Notes: generated from the sequence alone by a model not told the origin. A DNA stretch of 20,666 nucleotides from CAJMNU01 sp905214855 (GCA_937890595.1 CALADM010000009.1:1-20666), one strand, 5' to 3'. Positions 1 to 8,065 are shown, counted from the stretch's first letter. Numbers and translations: made by a program.

Positions 1-73
1 TTTATTCTATCAATATAAGTTATAAAAGCCAATACTTATTTATAATTTTTTATAAAATTTCTTTAACTGTTAT
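1..73 (-). repeat. Left copy of a 73-bp inverted, outward-facing AT-rich repeat
   Basis: Read on the minus strand, this segment aligns without gaps to 20545-20617 on the plus strand. 64 of 73 positions match and all nine differences are transitions. It carries the same ATAAGTATTG core and TTATAACTTATATT segment. The copy reaches the window edge, so its outer end is not visible. Its inner boundary at about position 73 is where similarity to the other copy stops. Whether it is a mobile-element end, a MITE-like repeat or a duplicated gene leader cannot be decided here. Confidence 0.75.
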
Positions 74-118
74 GCACCTCTTTCTCTGATTGAGTATTTC
101 CTAAAATTTAAATATTAG

Positions 119-145
119 CATACCCTGATCAGACATGATCCTATG
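119..145 (-). terminator. Weak dyad downstream of the MATE gene
   Basis: GATCA (127-131) and TGATC (136-140) form a small hairpin, with CATA/TATG as possible outer pairs. It lies about 55 bp beyond the MATE stop codon. No T-run follows on the minus strand, so it is a poor intrinsic terminator and could simply be a dyad. No better terminator is visible between the MATE gene and the window edge. Confidence 0.2.
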
Positions 146-199
146 CGTTTCTGTTACGATAGTATAACACAAAAGAAGGCACTTGTATACCAATCTCTA

Positions 200-1555
200 T
201 TAGACAGGATCTCTTTTTAGAAGTTTTTTGTGGATCACAAGAAAACAGATCAAGTGGGCAACCGCAGTCACCAGCCAGGATACAGGATAGGACAGGTAAA
301 GGATCGTCAAACTGCGGTCAATGGCAAAGATAGTAAAAATCCATACAATACGAAGTCCACAAGCACCTGTGAGAGATACGATCATAGGAAGAACAGAGTA
401 ACCAAGTCCCCTCATGCTCCCGACAAGTGTATCCATAATACCACATATAAAATAGGTACTGCAGATGATACCAAGACGCAGCACTGCATAGGAAACGACC
501 TCAGGATCTGTGGAATAGATATGGATCAAAGGGCGTGCGAAGGCAATGACAAGAAAGCCAAGACCTGCTCCGATCACAGTGACACAGGCAAGACAAGTAA
601 ATAAAATACGGTTGATACGGTCATATTTTTTTCCGCCATAATTCTGACTGGTAAAACTCAAATTAGTCTGATAAAAAGCATTCATTGCTGTATAGATAAA
701 GCCCTCAATATTGGAGGAAGTCGTATTACCTGCCATGGCGATAGAGCCAAATGAGTTGATAGAGGACTGGATCAATACATTAGAAATAGAGAAAATAGCA
801 CCCTGCATTCCCGCAGGAAGACCAATCTTAATAATTTCAACCAGCTTTTCTTTATGGATCTTTATCAGTTTAAAATGAAGACGGAGCGCACCGGGCATCT
901 TCATCAGACAGCGGATGATAAGTCCAGAAGAGATCACCTGAGAAATTACGGTAGCAAGGGCAACTCCCTCCACTCCCATGTGAAAAATAATGACAAAACA
1001 CAAGTTTAAAAGTACATTGACAACACCTGCGATCAAAAGAAAATACAAAGGACGTTTGGTATCGCCAATTGCTCTTAATATCGCACTGCCAAAGTTATAC
1101 ATCATGATCACAGGCATTCCGGCAAAATAGATGCGCATATATAAAACTGCCTGATCCAATACATCATCCGGAGTTCCCATTAATGAGAGAAGCGGTCTGG
1201 AGGCAAAGATGCCTACAAACACAAGAATGATGCTGGATACAATACTGGTCATGATAGCAGTATGAACGGTGTCACTGATATTCTTTTCGTCATGGGCTCC
1301 GTAGTATCGTGCGACTAAAACATTGACACCAACAGAAAATCCCATAAAAACATTGATCAAAAGGTTGATTAGAGATCCTGTAGATCCTACAGCTGCCAAT
1401 GCCTGACTGCCGGCATAACGACCTACAACAATGATGTCCGCAGCATTAAATAGAAGCTGAAGGATACCAGAAAGCATCAGCGGGATGGCAAAGATAAGAA
1501 TTTTGCCAAGCAGCGGACCATTGCACATATCCATTTCATAAGATGCTCTTTTCAT
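200..1555 (-). CDS. MATE family efflux transporter
   Basis: A 451-residue, almost entirely hydrophobic protein with about 12 predicted membrane helices, the normal size for MATE transporters. These are Na+ or H+ antiporters of the cytoplasmic membrane that export drugs or metabolites. The N-terminal half contains the family-like stretch VGRYAGSQALAAVGS near residue 45, and the two six-helix halves resemble each other, as is typical of MATE. The ATG start is preceded by AGGGGA at 8 nt. It lies 37 bp after the AraC-type regulator on the same strand with no terminator between, so the two are probably co-transcribed. The substrate cannot be read from the sequence. A role in rhamnose uptake is unlikely because the family exports cationic or amphiphilic compounds. 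Confidence 0.9.
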   Translation of the reverse strand: MKRASYEMDMCNGPLLGKILIFAIPLMLSGILQLLFNAADIIVVGRYAGSQALAAVGSTGSLINLLINVFMGFSVGVNVLVARYYGAHDEKNISDTVHTAIMTSIVSSIILVFVGIFASRPLLSLMGTPDDVLDQAVLYMRIYFAGMPVIMMYNFGSAILRAIGDTKRPLYFLLIAGVVNVLLNLCFVIIFHMGVEGVALATVISQVISSGLIIRCLMKMPGALRLHFKLIKIHKEKLVEIIKIGLPAGMQGAIFSISNVLIQSSINSFGSIAMAGNTTSSNIEGFIYTAMNAFYQTNLSFTSQNYGGKKYDRINRILFTCLACVTVIGAGLGFLVIAFARPLIHIYSTDPEVVSYAVLRLGIICSTYFICGIMDTLVGSMRGLGYSVLPMIVSLTGACGLRIVWIFTIFAIDRSLTILYLSYPVSWLVTAVAHLICFLVIHKKLLKRDPV

Positions 1556-1592
1556 ACTTAAAATCCCCTCTTATCGTGTAATTTCGCATCCT

Positions 1593-2576
1593 TTAGTGTA
1601 GCACAGTAGGTGTATTTTGACAATCCCTATAATCTTTGGGACTCATATGATAACGTTCTTTAAAAATACGGTAGAAATAGCTGGTGTTATCGTATCCTAC
1701 ATAAGAAATAATATCAGAGACCGAGAGTTTGGTGGTGCGCAGAAGTTCGATCGCCTTGTTAAAACGCTTAGTTTGCAGCAGTTCCTTGTAAGTACTTCCG
1801 GTATATTTTTTGATCAGTTTGCTTAGGTAGTACATAGATTGATTATGTTGAGCAGAAAGTTCTGTCAAGGTAGCCGTCTTATAATTTTCTTCAATATAAC
1901 GAAGAGAAGAAAATACAAGATTTTGTTCGTAATAATCTGGAGCATTTTGATTGATTTTATCTGTATAGTTTAAGAGCTGTAAAAACAAAAGTCCCATAGT
2001 TGCCTGATTGATACGGCGGCGGTTTGCCTGATGATTCAGGAGAGACCATATCATATTTTCAATTAAGTTTTGTACTGGCAGGATATCTGCTATGCGGAAA
2101 TGAATATATCCGGCAGAACTGGAATCTTGGCGCAATGTGTCAACTAAAAATTCACGGAGTACATTTTCATCATCCATCATAGCGAATGCAGCATCAAAGA
2201 ATTGAGGCAGCACCATGAAGTTGATAGCAATGTCATTAGAACTGGCAGGGAGGATTTCCTGAGTTGCATTGGGGGTCAGAAAAAGCAGATTGCCTTCTGT
2301 TAAAACAATTTTAGTAGAGTCATTGATAATATGTGTTGTCTGACCAGCACACATATATACGATCTCAATATAATTGTGCCGATGTTTGGGAAAATGTACA
2401 AAACGTGTATGGGGGCGGATATCGATCAATTTTCCTTTTTCCAACATTTTTCCACTGTCTACAACAAAGTCACGGCTTTGCGTATAAAGATCCTGCTGAA
2501 CATTCTTGCCGCCGTCCAGAATAGATTGTTCTTCTGCGGTAACAGGAAGCAGCTTTTCTAATAGTTCGCTGTGCAT
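1593..2576 (-). CDS. AraC-family transcriptional regulator, probable rhamnose regulator
   Basis: 327 residues in the standard two-part layout. The N-terminal cupin-like ligand-binding domain (about 50-135) includes HFPKHRHNYIEIVY with His65 and His67. The C-terminal AraC DNA-binding domain (about 228-325) has two helix-turn-helix units and ends in the typical VGYDNTSYFYRIFKERY...SPKDYR signature. The start ATG has AAAGGAG 10 nt upstream. It sits just past the end of the rha operon on the same strand, separated by a terminator, so it has its own promoter (2618-2646). Control of the rha genes is inferred from position; control of the co-directional MATE gene 37 bp downstream is an alternative. 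It cannot be assigned to RhaR or RhaS by sequence alone. Confidence 0.88.
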   Translation of the reverse strand: MHSELLEKLLPVTAEEQSILDGGKNVQQDLYTQSRDFVVDSGKMLEKGKLIDIRPHTRFVHFPKHRHNYIEIVYMCAGQTTHIINDSTKIVLTEGNLLFLTPNATQEILPASSNDIAINFMVLPQFFDAAFAMMDDENVLREFLVDTLRQDSSSAGYIHFRIADILPVQNLIENMIWSLLNHQANRRRINQATMGLLFLQLLNYTDKINQNAPDYYEQNLVFSSLRYIEENYKTATLTELSAQHNQSMYYLSKLIKKYTGSTYKELLQTKRFNKAIELLRTTKLSVSDIISYVGYDNTSYFYRIFKERYHMSPKDYRDCQNTPTVLH

Positions 2577-2617
2577 GATGTAACTACTCCTTTTCTAACA
2601 GGAAATTTTAAAATAAT

Positions 2618-2646
2618 TGTATAAATGCCAATTATTTACATTGTAA
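2618..2646 (-). promoter_or_regulatory. Candidate sigma-A promoter of the AraC regulator
   Basis: On the minus strand, TTACAA (2646-2641) and TATACA (2623-2618) are separated by exactly 17 bp. The predicted start lies about 35 nt upstream of the regulator ATG. The surrounding DNA is AT-rich, so a chance match is possible. Confidence 0.45.
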
Positions 2647-2702
2647 CATAGGCAAAAACAGAAGTAAAGAAAGGGGGTAGAAGAGTAGCAAAACGTATCA
2701 TA

Positions 2703-2739
2703 AAAAAGGTATCGCACCAAAATGGAACGATACCTTTTT
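2703..2739 (-). terminator. Intrinsic terminator of the rha operon (bidirectional in form)
   Basis: AAAAAGGTATCG (2703-2714) pairs with CGATACCTTTTT (2728-2739), a 12-bp stem with a 13-nt loop and a U-run on either strand. It lies between rhaD and the AraC regulator, both read on the minus strand, so it should end the rha transcript before the regulator gene. Confidence 0.85.
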
Positions 2740-2741
2740 AA

Positions 2742-2825
2742 AGCTCTATCCCTCTTATAGAGCTAATTGCTCAGAGCTGCTTTTGGGGTCACAGCTCCAA
2801 ACTCTCCCCTGCATGAATCTATGCA
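2742..2825 (-). other. Three consecutive hairpins in the 3' region of the rha operon
   Basis: Between the rhaD stop and the terminator lie three inverted repeats: AGCTCTAT/ATAGAGCT (2742-2749 and 2757-2764), GAGCTG/CAGCTC (2774-2779 and 2792-2797) and TGCAT/ATGCA (2810-2814 and 2821-2825). On the minus strand they give a structured 3' untranslated region of about 100 nt ahead of the terminator. It could stabilise the mRNA or be processed into a small RNA. No family was recognised. Confidence 0.4.
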
Positions 2826-2846
2826 CAAATTAGTGAAATGATCAAC

Positions 2847-3674
2847 TTATTTTTCGTACAGAAATTTCTCAGGCAATGTGACACGGAAATCTTTTGCCAG
2901 ATCACGGAAATTCTGTGGTGTAATAGTCTGCAATTTATCTGGTCTCATAGAAAGCATTTTAACCAGAATTTCAGCAGATTTCTCTACAGTATGAGCAAGA
3001 CCAAATGTCAGATCAAAGTCCTCTCCGGAGCAGAATACACCATGGTGAGCCCAGATCGCAACATTGTATTCTTTCATCAGTTTGCTGGTTTCTACAGCAA
3101 TGTCACGTCCGCCTGGAACCATCCAGCCTACAACACCGACACCTTCTGGGAATACAACAGGGCATTCTGTAGCCATTTCCCAGAGTTCACGTGTGAATAC
3201 TTTATCATCCAATGGCAGAACAAAAGTCAATGCGATCAGATTGGTAGCATGGCAGTGATAGATGACACGATGAGCACCATTTGTAACTGCTTTTTTAACT
3301 TCATGGTTCATCAGATGGCTTGGAAGTTCACTGGTTGGTCTTCCGCCTTTATTAAGACCCCAGAGAATACGGTAATTTTCACCTTTCTGATCTACTTCAA
3401 CGATGCAGATATTTGCCTCTGGATCGAGAATGACATTTCTGAAATATTTTCCAGAACCAGTAACCAGAAAATATTCTCCGGCAAGACCAGGAACACTGGT
3501 ACCGATTGGTGCCCATTCGCGGTCTGTGCAGAAGTTTTCCTTTACAGAATCTACTTCTTCTGGCTTGATACGGTAGGTCAGATTTCCGCCATTTCTTTCA
3601 TGCCAGCCCTGTTCCCATCCATCGTTACACATTCTGATAAAACCCTGTACAAATTCAGCGTCTAAAACTTTCAT
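2847..3674 (-). CDS. rhaD: L-rhamnulose-1-phosphate aldolase
   Basis: 275 residues, matching the family length. A class II zinc aldolase that splits L-rhamnulose 1-phosphate into dihydroxyacetone phosphate and L-lactaldehyde in the cytoplasm. The zinc ligands are present at nearly the E. coli numbering: His140 and His142 in YHCHATN and His211 in AHHGVFCSGEDF, with the catalytic Glu116 in GRPTSELPSH. The phosphate-binding GNLTYR and TGSGKYF segments are also visible. The ATG start follows AGAGG at 7 nt. It is the last gene of the rhaM-B-A-D operon, 41 bp after rhaA. The lactaldehyde it makes is not handled by any gene in this window, so reduction to propanediol must be encoded elsewhere. Confidence 0.95.
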   Translation of the reverse strand: MKVLDAEFVQGFIRMCNDGWEQGWHERNGGNLTYRIKPEEVDSVKENFCTDREWAPIGTSVPGLAGEYFLVTGSGKYFRNVILDPEANICIVEVDQKGENYRILWGLNKGGRPTSELPSHLMNHEVKKAVTNGAHRVIYHCHATNLIALTFVLPLDDKVFTRELWEMATECPVVFPEGVGVVGWMVPGGRDIAVETSKLMKEYNVAIWAHHGVFCSGEDFDLTFGLAHTVEKSAEILVKMLSMRPDKLQTITPQNFRDLAKDFRVTLPEKFLYEK

Positions 3675-3715
3675 GGTAATACCTCTTTCATTTTGTTATC
3701 ATTTTGTCTCTGTTT

Positions 3716-4972
3716 TTAGTTTCTCTTGGAGAGAACTTCTTTTTCATAGGATTCAATCTGGTCAAACCAAGATTCTTTTACAGGTACATGGTTTGATTCA
3801 CAGAAATAATCCCAAACATCACCAAATGGATATGTTTTTAATTCTTCCTGCTGCATCATCAGTTTAGTAAAGTTGCCATTGTCCTGCATTGCCTTAAATT
3901 CACTGTTTGGTGTGAGCAGAGCGTACAAAAGGGACTTCTGCATATTTCTCATACCAACAACCCATGCACTGATACGGTTGATGCTGGCATCAAAGAAATC
4001 CAGTGCAAGGAATACACGATCCAGAGCATTGTTGCGCACGATTTCTTTAGCGATTTCTTTTGTTTCATCATCAAAAAGAACAACATGGTCACTGTCCCAA
4101 CGTACAGGACGAGTTACATGTAAAGCCATCTTTTCATGGAAGAGAAGCATTGCTGGAATCTTATCAGATACCACCTCAGTTGGATGATAATGTCCATTAT
4201 CCATTAACGGGATCACACCATCTTTGTATGCGGCATAATTGATACAAAATTCACTGCTTCCTACAGTGTAGGATTCCATTCCGATACCAAACACTTTAGA
4301 TTCCAAGCAGACAAACACTTTACTCTTATCATAATCAATAGATAAGATCTGATCCAGAGAATCTTTAAAACGTGCTCTCGGACCAAGACGGTCAGCCGGA
4401 ATATCTTTCAAACCATCTGGAATCCAGATGTTCATAGTACATGGCATACCTGTCTCCTCAGCAAAATACTGAGAAATACGTACACATGCCTGACCATGAC
4501 GGATCCAGAACTGACGGATTTCCTCATCTGGGCTGGAGAGTGTATACTGTTCTGCCTTTGGATGAGAGAAGAATGTTGGATTAAAATCAAGACCCAAGCC
4601 TCTTTCTTTAGCAAATTCAACCCATTTTTTAAAATGCTTTGGTTCAAGCTGATCACGGTCAACAAATTCTCCAGACTCAAAAATTGCGTAATTGGCATGG
4701 AGGTTTAATTTGTGTTTTCCAGGAATCAGGCTGAGAGCTTTATCAATATCAGCCATCAGCTCTTCAGGAGTGCGTGCCTTTCCAGGATAATTTCCTGTAG
4801 CCTGAATACCTCCTGTAAGAGGACCATCATGGTCAAAACCAGTTACATCATCACCCTGCCAGCAGTGCATGGAGATCGGAATGTTCTTTAAAACTTCCAG
4901 AGCTTTGTCAGTATCCACACCAATTTCTCTATACAGCTCTTTAGCAGATTCATAGCGTTCTTTGAGTGTCAT
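3716..4972 (-). CDS. rhaA: L-rhamnose isomerase
   Basis: 418 residues, within one of the E. coli enzyme. Converts L-rhamnose to L-rhamnulose in the cytoplasm using Mn2+. The N-terminal substrate region GGIQATGNYPGKART (54-68) is intact. The metal-binding residues His261 (in DNGHYHPTE), Asp293 and Asp295 (in RWDSDHV) agree in order and spacing with the known E. coli sites His262, Asp294 and Asp296. The ATG is preceded by AAAGGAG at about 10 nt. A 113-bp gap separates it from rhaB upstream, the longest gap inside the operon. That gap holds an inverted CTTTG/CAAAG pair (5072-5085) and may carry internal regulation. No frameshift or missing segment was seen. Confidence 0.96.
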   Translation of the reverse strand: MTLKERYESAKELYREIGVDTDKALEVLKNIPISMHCWQGDDVTGFDHDGPLTGGIQATGNYPGKARTPEELMADIDKALSLIPGKHKLNLHANYAIFESGEFVDRDQLEPKHFKKWVEFAKERGLGLDFNPTFFSHPKAEQYTLSSPDEEIRQFWIRHGQACVRISQYFAEETGMPCTMNIWIPDGLKDIPADRLGPRARFKDSLDQILSIDYDKSKVFVCLESKVFGIGMESYTVGSSEFCINYAAYKDGVIPLMDNGHYHPTEVVSDKIPAMLLFHEKMALHVTRPVRWDSDHVVLFDDETKEIAKEIVRNNALDRVFLALDFFDASINRISAWVVGMRNMQKSLLYALLTPNSEFKAMQDNGNFTKLMMQQEELKTYPFGDVWDYFCESNHVPVKESWFDQIESYEKEVLSKRN

Positions 4973-5071
4973 ATTTACTAATCTCCTTTTATTATATATT
5001 TGATTTAATTGTTATTCAACTTTAATAATTCACCAAATTAACGTAATTACGCAATGCGTTTTTAAAATGAC

Positions 5072-5085
5072 CTTTGTTTTCAAAG
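5072..5085. promoter_or_regulatory. CTTTG-TTTT-CAAAG dyad between rhaB and rhaA
   Basis: A perfect 5-bp inverted repeat with a 4-bp spacer directly after the rhaB stop codon. Read on the minus strand it begins CTTTGAA, the same string found in the rhaM promoter region. It could be a regulator half-site or only a small hairpin at the end of rhaB. Confidence 0.25.
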
Positions 5086-6489
5086 TTATTGAGGAAGGAA
5101 TTCTTTTACTCCAAAAGAGGAGAAGACGCAGGAACGTGCTTCACTGACACAAGAAAATTCCTTTGCATGGAGCATCTGTGCCAAAATATTTCCAAGAGCA
5201 GTTGCTTCTGTAGGACCAGCATAAACAGGGCGTTTTGTACTGTTAGCAGTGAGCTGGTTCAAATAGGAAGCATTAGAACCTCCTCCTACAATATGGATTC
5301 TTTCATATGTACGATTGGTCAATTTTTCCAGTTCTGTTACAGTATCTGCATAACTGGAAGCCAAACTGCTGTATACACAATTTGCAATTTCTCCCGGAGT
5401 AGTGGGAACTGGTTCATTATGAGATGCACAATAGGATTGAATGGCTTCGATCATACTGTCTGGGGCAAGAAAACATGGGTCATTGACATCTACATAAGAA
5501 AATGTGGTTTCTTTTGCTGCAAGATCACAAAGTTGTGCAAAGCTATATTCATTGTTCAGTTCTTTGCGTACATTTTGGATCATCCACAGTCCCATGATAT
5601 TCTTAAGATAACGGAAGCGATATTCATAACCGCCCTCATTGGTCAGATTTGCCTGCATGGAAGCGGCAGAACAATCAGCCTGTTTCATTTCAAGTCCCAT
5701 CAAAGACCATGTACCAGAACTGATATAGATATAGTTGTCATCGTTTGCCGGAACAGAGAGGACAGCAGAACCTGTATCATGAGTGGCAGGAAGTACAACA
5801 GTACAAGAAAAACCAACTTCATCTTCTATTTCTTTACTAAAAGAGCCAACTACTGTGCCAGGAAGAGAAATAGAACCAAAAATATCTTTTGGAAATCCCA
5901 GACGTTCTATCAATTCAAAGTCCCAATCCTTTGTCACAGGGCTTACAAGCTGTGTCGTAGTGGCATTTGTATATTCTGTCATGGCATTTCCAGTCAGAAG
6001 ATAGTGGAAATAATCAGGGATCATCAAAAATGTTTTAGCTTTTTTCAGATGCTCAGGATGAGTCTGTTTGATTGCCATTAACTGGTATACAGAGTTAAAA
6101 ATCTGTTTTTGTATTCCTGTTCTTGCATACAGATCTTCTAAGGAAATGGATTCATATACCTTTTCATCCATGCCAGAAGTACGGCTGTCACGATAGCCGA
6201 CAGTGTTTCCAAGAATGTGGTTTTCCTCATCAAGCAGAACAAAGTCAACAGCCCAGGTATCAATTCCCATAGTAACAGGGATTTTTCCGATTTCTTTACA
6301 TTTTTTCAAACCGTTTTTAATTTCAGAAAACAGTTTTGGAAGATCCCAACATAATTCACCGTCTTTTTTGACAAGACCATTTTCAAAACGATAAATTTCT
6401 TCCAATTCGATCTTTCCATTTTCGATAGATCCTAAGATATGACGACCGCTGGAAGCTCCGATATCAACGGCAAGGTAATATTGTTTCAT
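5086..6489 (-). CDS. rhaB: Rhamnulokinase
   Basis: An FGGY-family sugar kinase that phosphorylates L-rhamnulose with ATP to rhamnulose 1-phosphate. 467 residues from the chosen start, slightly shorter than the E. coli protein. The first ATP-binding loop is DIGASSGR at 9-16. The catalytic Asp238 lies in ATHDTGSAV, followed by SSGTWSLMG (257-265) and the C-terminal adenosine motif IVGGGSNASYL. The reading frame stays open upstream to a TTG at 6513 that would overlap rhaM. ATG 6489 is preferred because GGAGGAG lies 6 nt before it and the protein then begins right at the first beta strand (MKQYYLAVDIG). The start lies 20 bp after the rhaM stop, consistent with tight co-transcription. Confidence 0.95.
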   Translation of the reverse strand: MKQYYLAVDIGASSGRHILGSIENGKIELEEIYRFENGLVKKDGELCWDLPKLFSEIKNGLKKCKEIGKIPVTMGIDTWAVDFVLLDEENHILGNTVGYRDSRTSGMDEKVYESISLEDLYARTGIQKQIFNSVYQLMAIKQTHPEHLKKAKTFLMIPDYFHYLLTGNAMTEYTNATTTQLVSPVTKDWDFELIERLGFPKDIFGSISLPGTVVGSFSKEIEDEVGFSCTVVLPATHDTGSAVLSVPANDDNYIYISSGTWSLMGLEMKQADCSAASMQANLTNEGGYEYRFRYLKNIMGLWMIQNVRKELNNEYSFAQLCDLAAKETTFSYVDVNDPCFLAPDSMIEAIQSYCASHNEPVPTTPGEIANCVYSSLASSYADTVTELEKLTNRTYERIHIVGGGSNASYLNQLTANSTKRPVYAGPTEATALGNILAQMLHAKEFSCVSEARSCVFSSFGVKEFLPQ

Positions 6490-6509
6490 GTAGCTCTCCT
6501 CCGACCTGA

Positions 6510-6827
6510 TCAATCCAATTCAAATACTTTAACAAGTTTAGGCTGTGCTCCAGTCACAGGATCCATTTCCATTACCATGACATCTTTCATGTATTCATTC
6601 CATTTATCAACAACTGGACTTTCTGCCTGTACTTTTGCAGCATATGCAGCACCTTGTTCACACTCATAGTAACCAAACAATTCATTTCCTACATTCCAAA
6701 TAGTATAATTTTTGATTCCAGCAGTTTTTAAAACCTCTACAAGTTCTGGCCAGATCTCATTATGACGGCGAGTATACTCCTCTAATTTGCCATCAAGTAC
6801 AGTCGCTTTCCATGCATATTTTTCCAT
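6510..6827 (-). CDS. rhaM: L-rhamnose mutarotase
   Basis: 105 residues, the standard size (E. coli RhaM is 104). Interconverts the alpha and beta anomers of L-rhamnose so that the isomerase receives its preferred form. The active-site residues known from E. coli are at the same positions: Tyr18, His22 (in YTRRHNEIWPEL), Tyr41 and Trp76. The protein has the small dimeric alpha/beta ferredoxin-like layout of the family. The ATG start has AAAGGAGG 10 nt upstream. It is the first gene of the rha operon, whose promoter must lie in the 314-bp gap shared with cutC. Confidence 0.95.
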   Translation of the reverse strand: MEKYAWKATVLDGKLEEYTRRHNEIWPELVEVLKTAGIKNYTIWNVGNELFGYYECEQGAAYAAKVQAESPVVDKWNEYMKDVMVMEMDPVTGAQPKLVKVFELD

Positions 6828-6840
6828 GTCAAACAGCCTC

Positions 6841-6901
6841 CTTTGAATTCAATTCTTTTATATTTACACGATTTGTATAATTTTATTATACTGATTCAAA
6901 G
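6841..6901 (-). promoter_or_regulatory. Candidate rha operon promoter/operator region
   Basis: Upstream of rhaM on the minus strand there is a TATAAT (6890-6885) inside the perfect dyad GTATAAT-TTT-ATTATAC (6875-6891). No good -35 hexamer lies 16-18 bp upstream, as expected for an activator-dependent promoter. Two copies of CTTTGAAT in opposite orientation (6841-6848 and 6894-6901) flank it. No clear catabolite-response (cre) palindrome was found. The assignment as a regulator target is inference. Confidence 0.35.
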
Positions 6902-7070
6902 AAAAAATGTTAGGTCTTAAATTGACAGAAATCACGTCTTTATTTGCAAAAAAGGAGGAATGTAATAAGGTAAAACAAAAAAGAAATGGGGAAGACAGGA
7001 AAACTAAAATGTGGTATTCTGATTGAAGTAAGAAGAAAGGCGATAAGAAAAACAGAACATAAAGTGAGGT
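6902..7070. other. Rest of the rhaM-cutC divergent intergenic region, nothing further identified
   Basis: The gap between rhaM and cutC is 314 bp (6828-7141). Outside the two promoter regions it is A/G-rich on the plus strand. It holds an AAAGGAGG-like string (6951-6958) followed at once by ATG TAA, with no usable reading frame. A TTGACA at 6922-6927 lacks a matching -10. No gene or terminator was seen. Confidence 0.4.
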
Positions 7071-7103
7071 ATCGTTGGAAAATACAAGATGAAACGATAA
7101 TAA
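7071..7103 (+). promoter_or_regulatory. Candidate cutC promoter with overlapping dyad
   Basis: TTGGAA (7075-7080) and TAATAA (7098-7103) are 17 bp apart, putting the start about 30 nt before the cutC ATG. A perfect inverted repeat, ATCGTT (7071-7076) and AACGAT (7093-7098), overlaps both hexamers, the position where a repressor would block RNA polymerase. The hexamers are only moderately good matches. Confidence 0.35.
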
Positions 7104-7141
7104 AATAACATGGAAAATAACGTGGAAGAGAGGATGAGAAT

Positions 7142-7918
7142 ATGCAGAAAAGACAGAGACCTTATATTCTGGAAGTATGTGCAGATAGTACAGAGTCAGC
7201 GATCGCAGCTTATAGAGGAGGCGCAGATCGCTTGGAGCTTTGTGGAAATCTTATGATTGGAGGAACGACACCAAGTGTGAGTTTGTTTGATGAGATTAAA
7301 AAAGTGTGTCCTCAAATAAGAATCCATGTGCTGATACGTCCACGATTTGGAGATTTTCTTTACACAGAACATGAATTTTCTATTATAAAACAGGAAGTAG
7401 GGTTATTTGCCGAACGTGGGGCAGATGGGATTGTGGTCGGTTGTCTGCAAAAAGATGGAAAATTAGATCTGGAAAAGATGAAAAAATTGAGAGAATGTGC
7501 AAAAGATTGTCATATGACATTACATCGTGCTTTTGATGTATGCTGTGATCCACTGGAGGCTTTAGATCAGGCAAAAAGTATTGGAATTCAGACAATCTTG
7601 ACATCTGGGCAGAGAAAAACTTGTGAGGAAGGAAGACAGCTGATTGAGGAGCTGGCGGATAAGGCAGCAGGAGAGATTGATATTATGGCAGGAAGTGGAG
7701 TGGATGCACAGGTAATTCAGAGAATGCTGCAAAGTCAAAGTACAATCAGAAGTTTTCATATGTCTGGAAAGAAAATCGTGGAGAGTGGAATGGAATATAG
7801 AAAAAAGGGAGTTCCCATGGGAATAGAGGGTTTTGACGAATTTCAGATTTTCAGGACAGATGAACTGCAGGTTCAAAGAGCAAGAAGGATTTTAGATCAA
7901 GCAGAGAAAGAATTATAA
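7142..7918 (+). CDS. cutC: CutC family protein (copper homeostasis protein CutC)
   Basis: 258 residues, close to the family's usual 240-250. A TIM-barrel cytosolic protein. It opens with the family block LEVCADSTESAIAAYRGGAD, then LELCGNLMIGGTTPS, HVLIRPR near residue 62, ADGIVVGCL, MTLHRAFDVC and the C-terminal IMAGSGVDAQVI. CutC was linked to copper tolerance in E. coli. The biochemical role is unsettled and this gene has no copper transporter or chaperone beside it. The ATG start follows AGAGGATG at about 9 nt. It is divergent from the rha operon and followed by a long non-coding stretch, so it is probably monocistronic. No terminator is visible directly after it. Confidence 0.9.
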   Translation: MQKRQRPYILEVCADSTESAIAAYRGGADRLELCGNLMIGGTTPSVSLFDEIKKVCPQIRIHVLIRPRFGDFLYTEHEFSIIKQEVGLFAERGADGIVVGCLQKDGKLDLEKMKKLRECAKDCHMTLHRAFDVCCDPLEALDQAKSIGIQTILTSGQRKTCEEGRQLIEELADKAAGEIDIMAGSGVDAQVIQRMLQSQSTIRSFHMSGKKIVESGMEYRKKGVPMGIEGFDEFQIFRTDELQVQRARRILDQAEKEL

Positions 7919-8065
7919 AAAAGAAGAAATTGGACTAAAATTATCTCATAATGTAAAAATATAATAATAAAAAAATGTAAAATTGATGAAAAAATAGAAA
8001 TATTTGGAAAAATTATTTACAATTTTTGAGAATACAAAAAAAAGATAAAAAAATAGAAAAAAGTG

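Noticed and set aside
230..604. A 124-codon plus-strand frame opposite the MATE gene
   Set aside because: It is a low-complexity polar antisense shadow of a clear membrane transporter gene and has no ribosome site.
2838..3665. A 275-codon plus-strand frame exactly opposite rhaD, and a 335-codon one opposite rhaB
   Set aside because: Both are mirror frames of strongly conserved enzymes, with many Cys, Phe and Ser residues as expected from antisense reading and no recognisable domains.
4991..5019. TTGAAT-17-TATAAT on the minus strand as a dedicated rhaA promoter
   Set aside because: The start point would fall inside the rhaA ribosome site (4983-4989), leaving no intact site in the transcript; chance is likely in AT-rich DNA.
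6951..6965. AAAGGAGG followed by ATG TAA upstream of cutC
   Set aside because: The spacing between ribosome site and ATG is about one base and the frame has a single codon, so no translation is expected.
6828..7141. A cre (CcpA) operator in the rhaM promoter region
   Set aside because: The best CG-centred palindrome-like string near 6863-6877 departs from the cre consensus at key positions.
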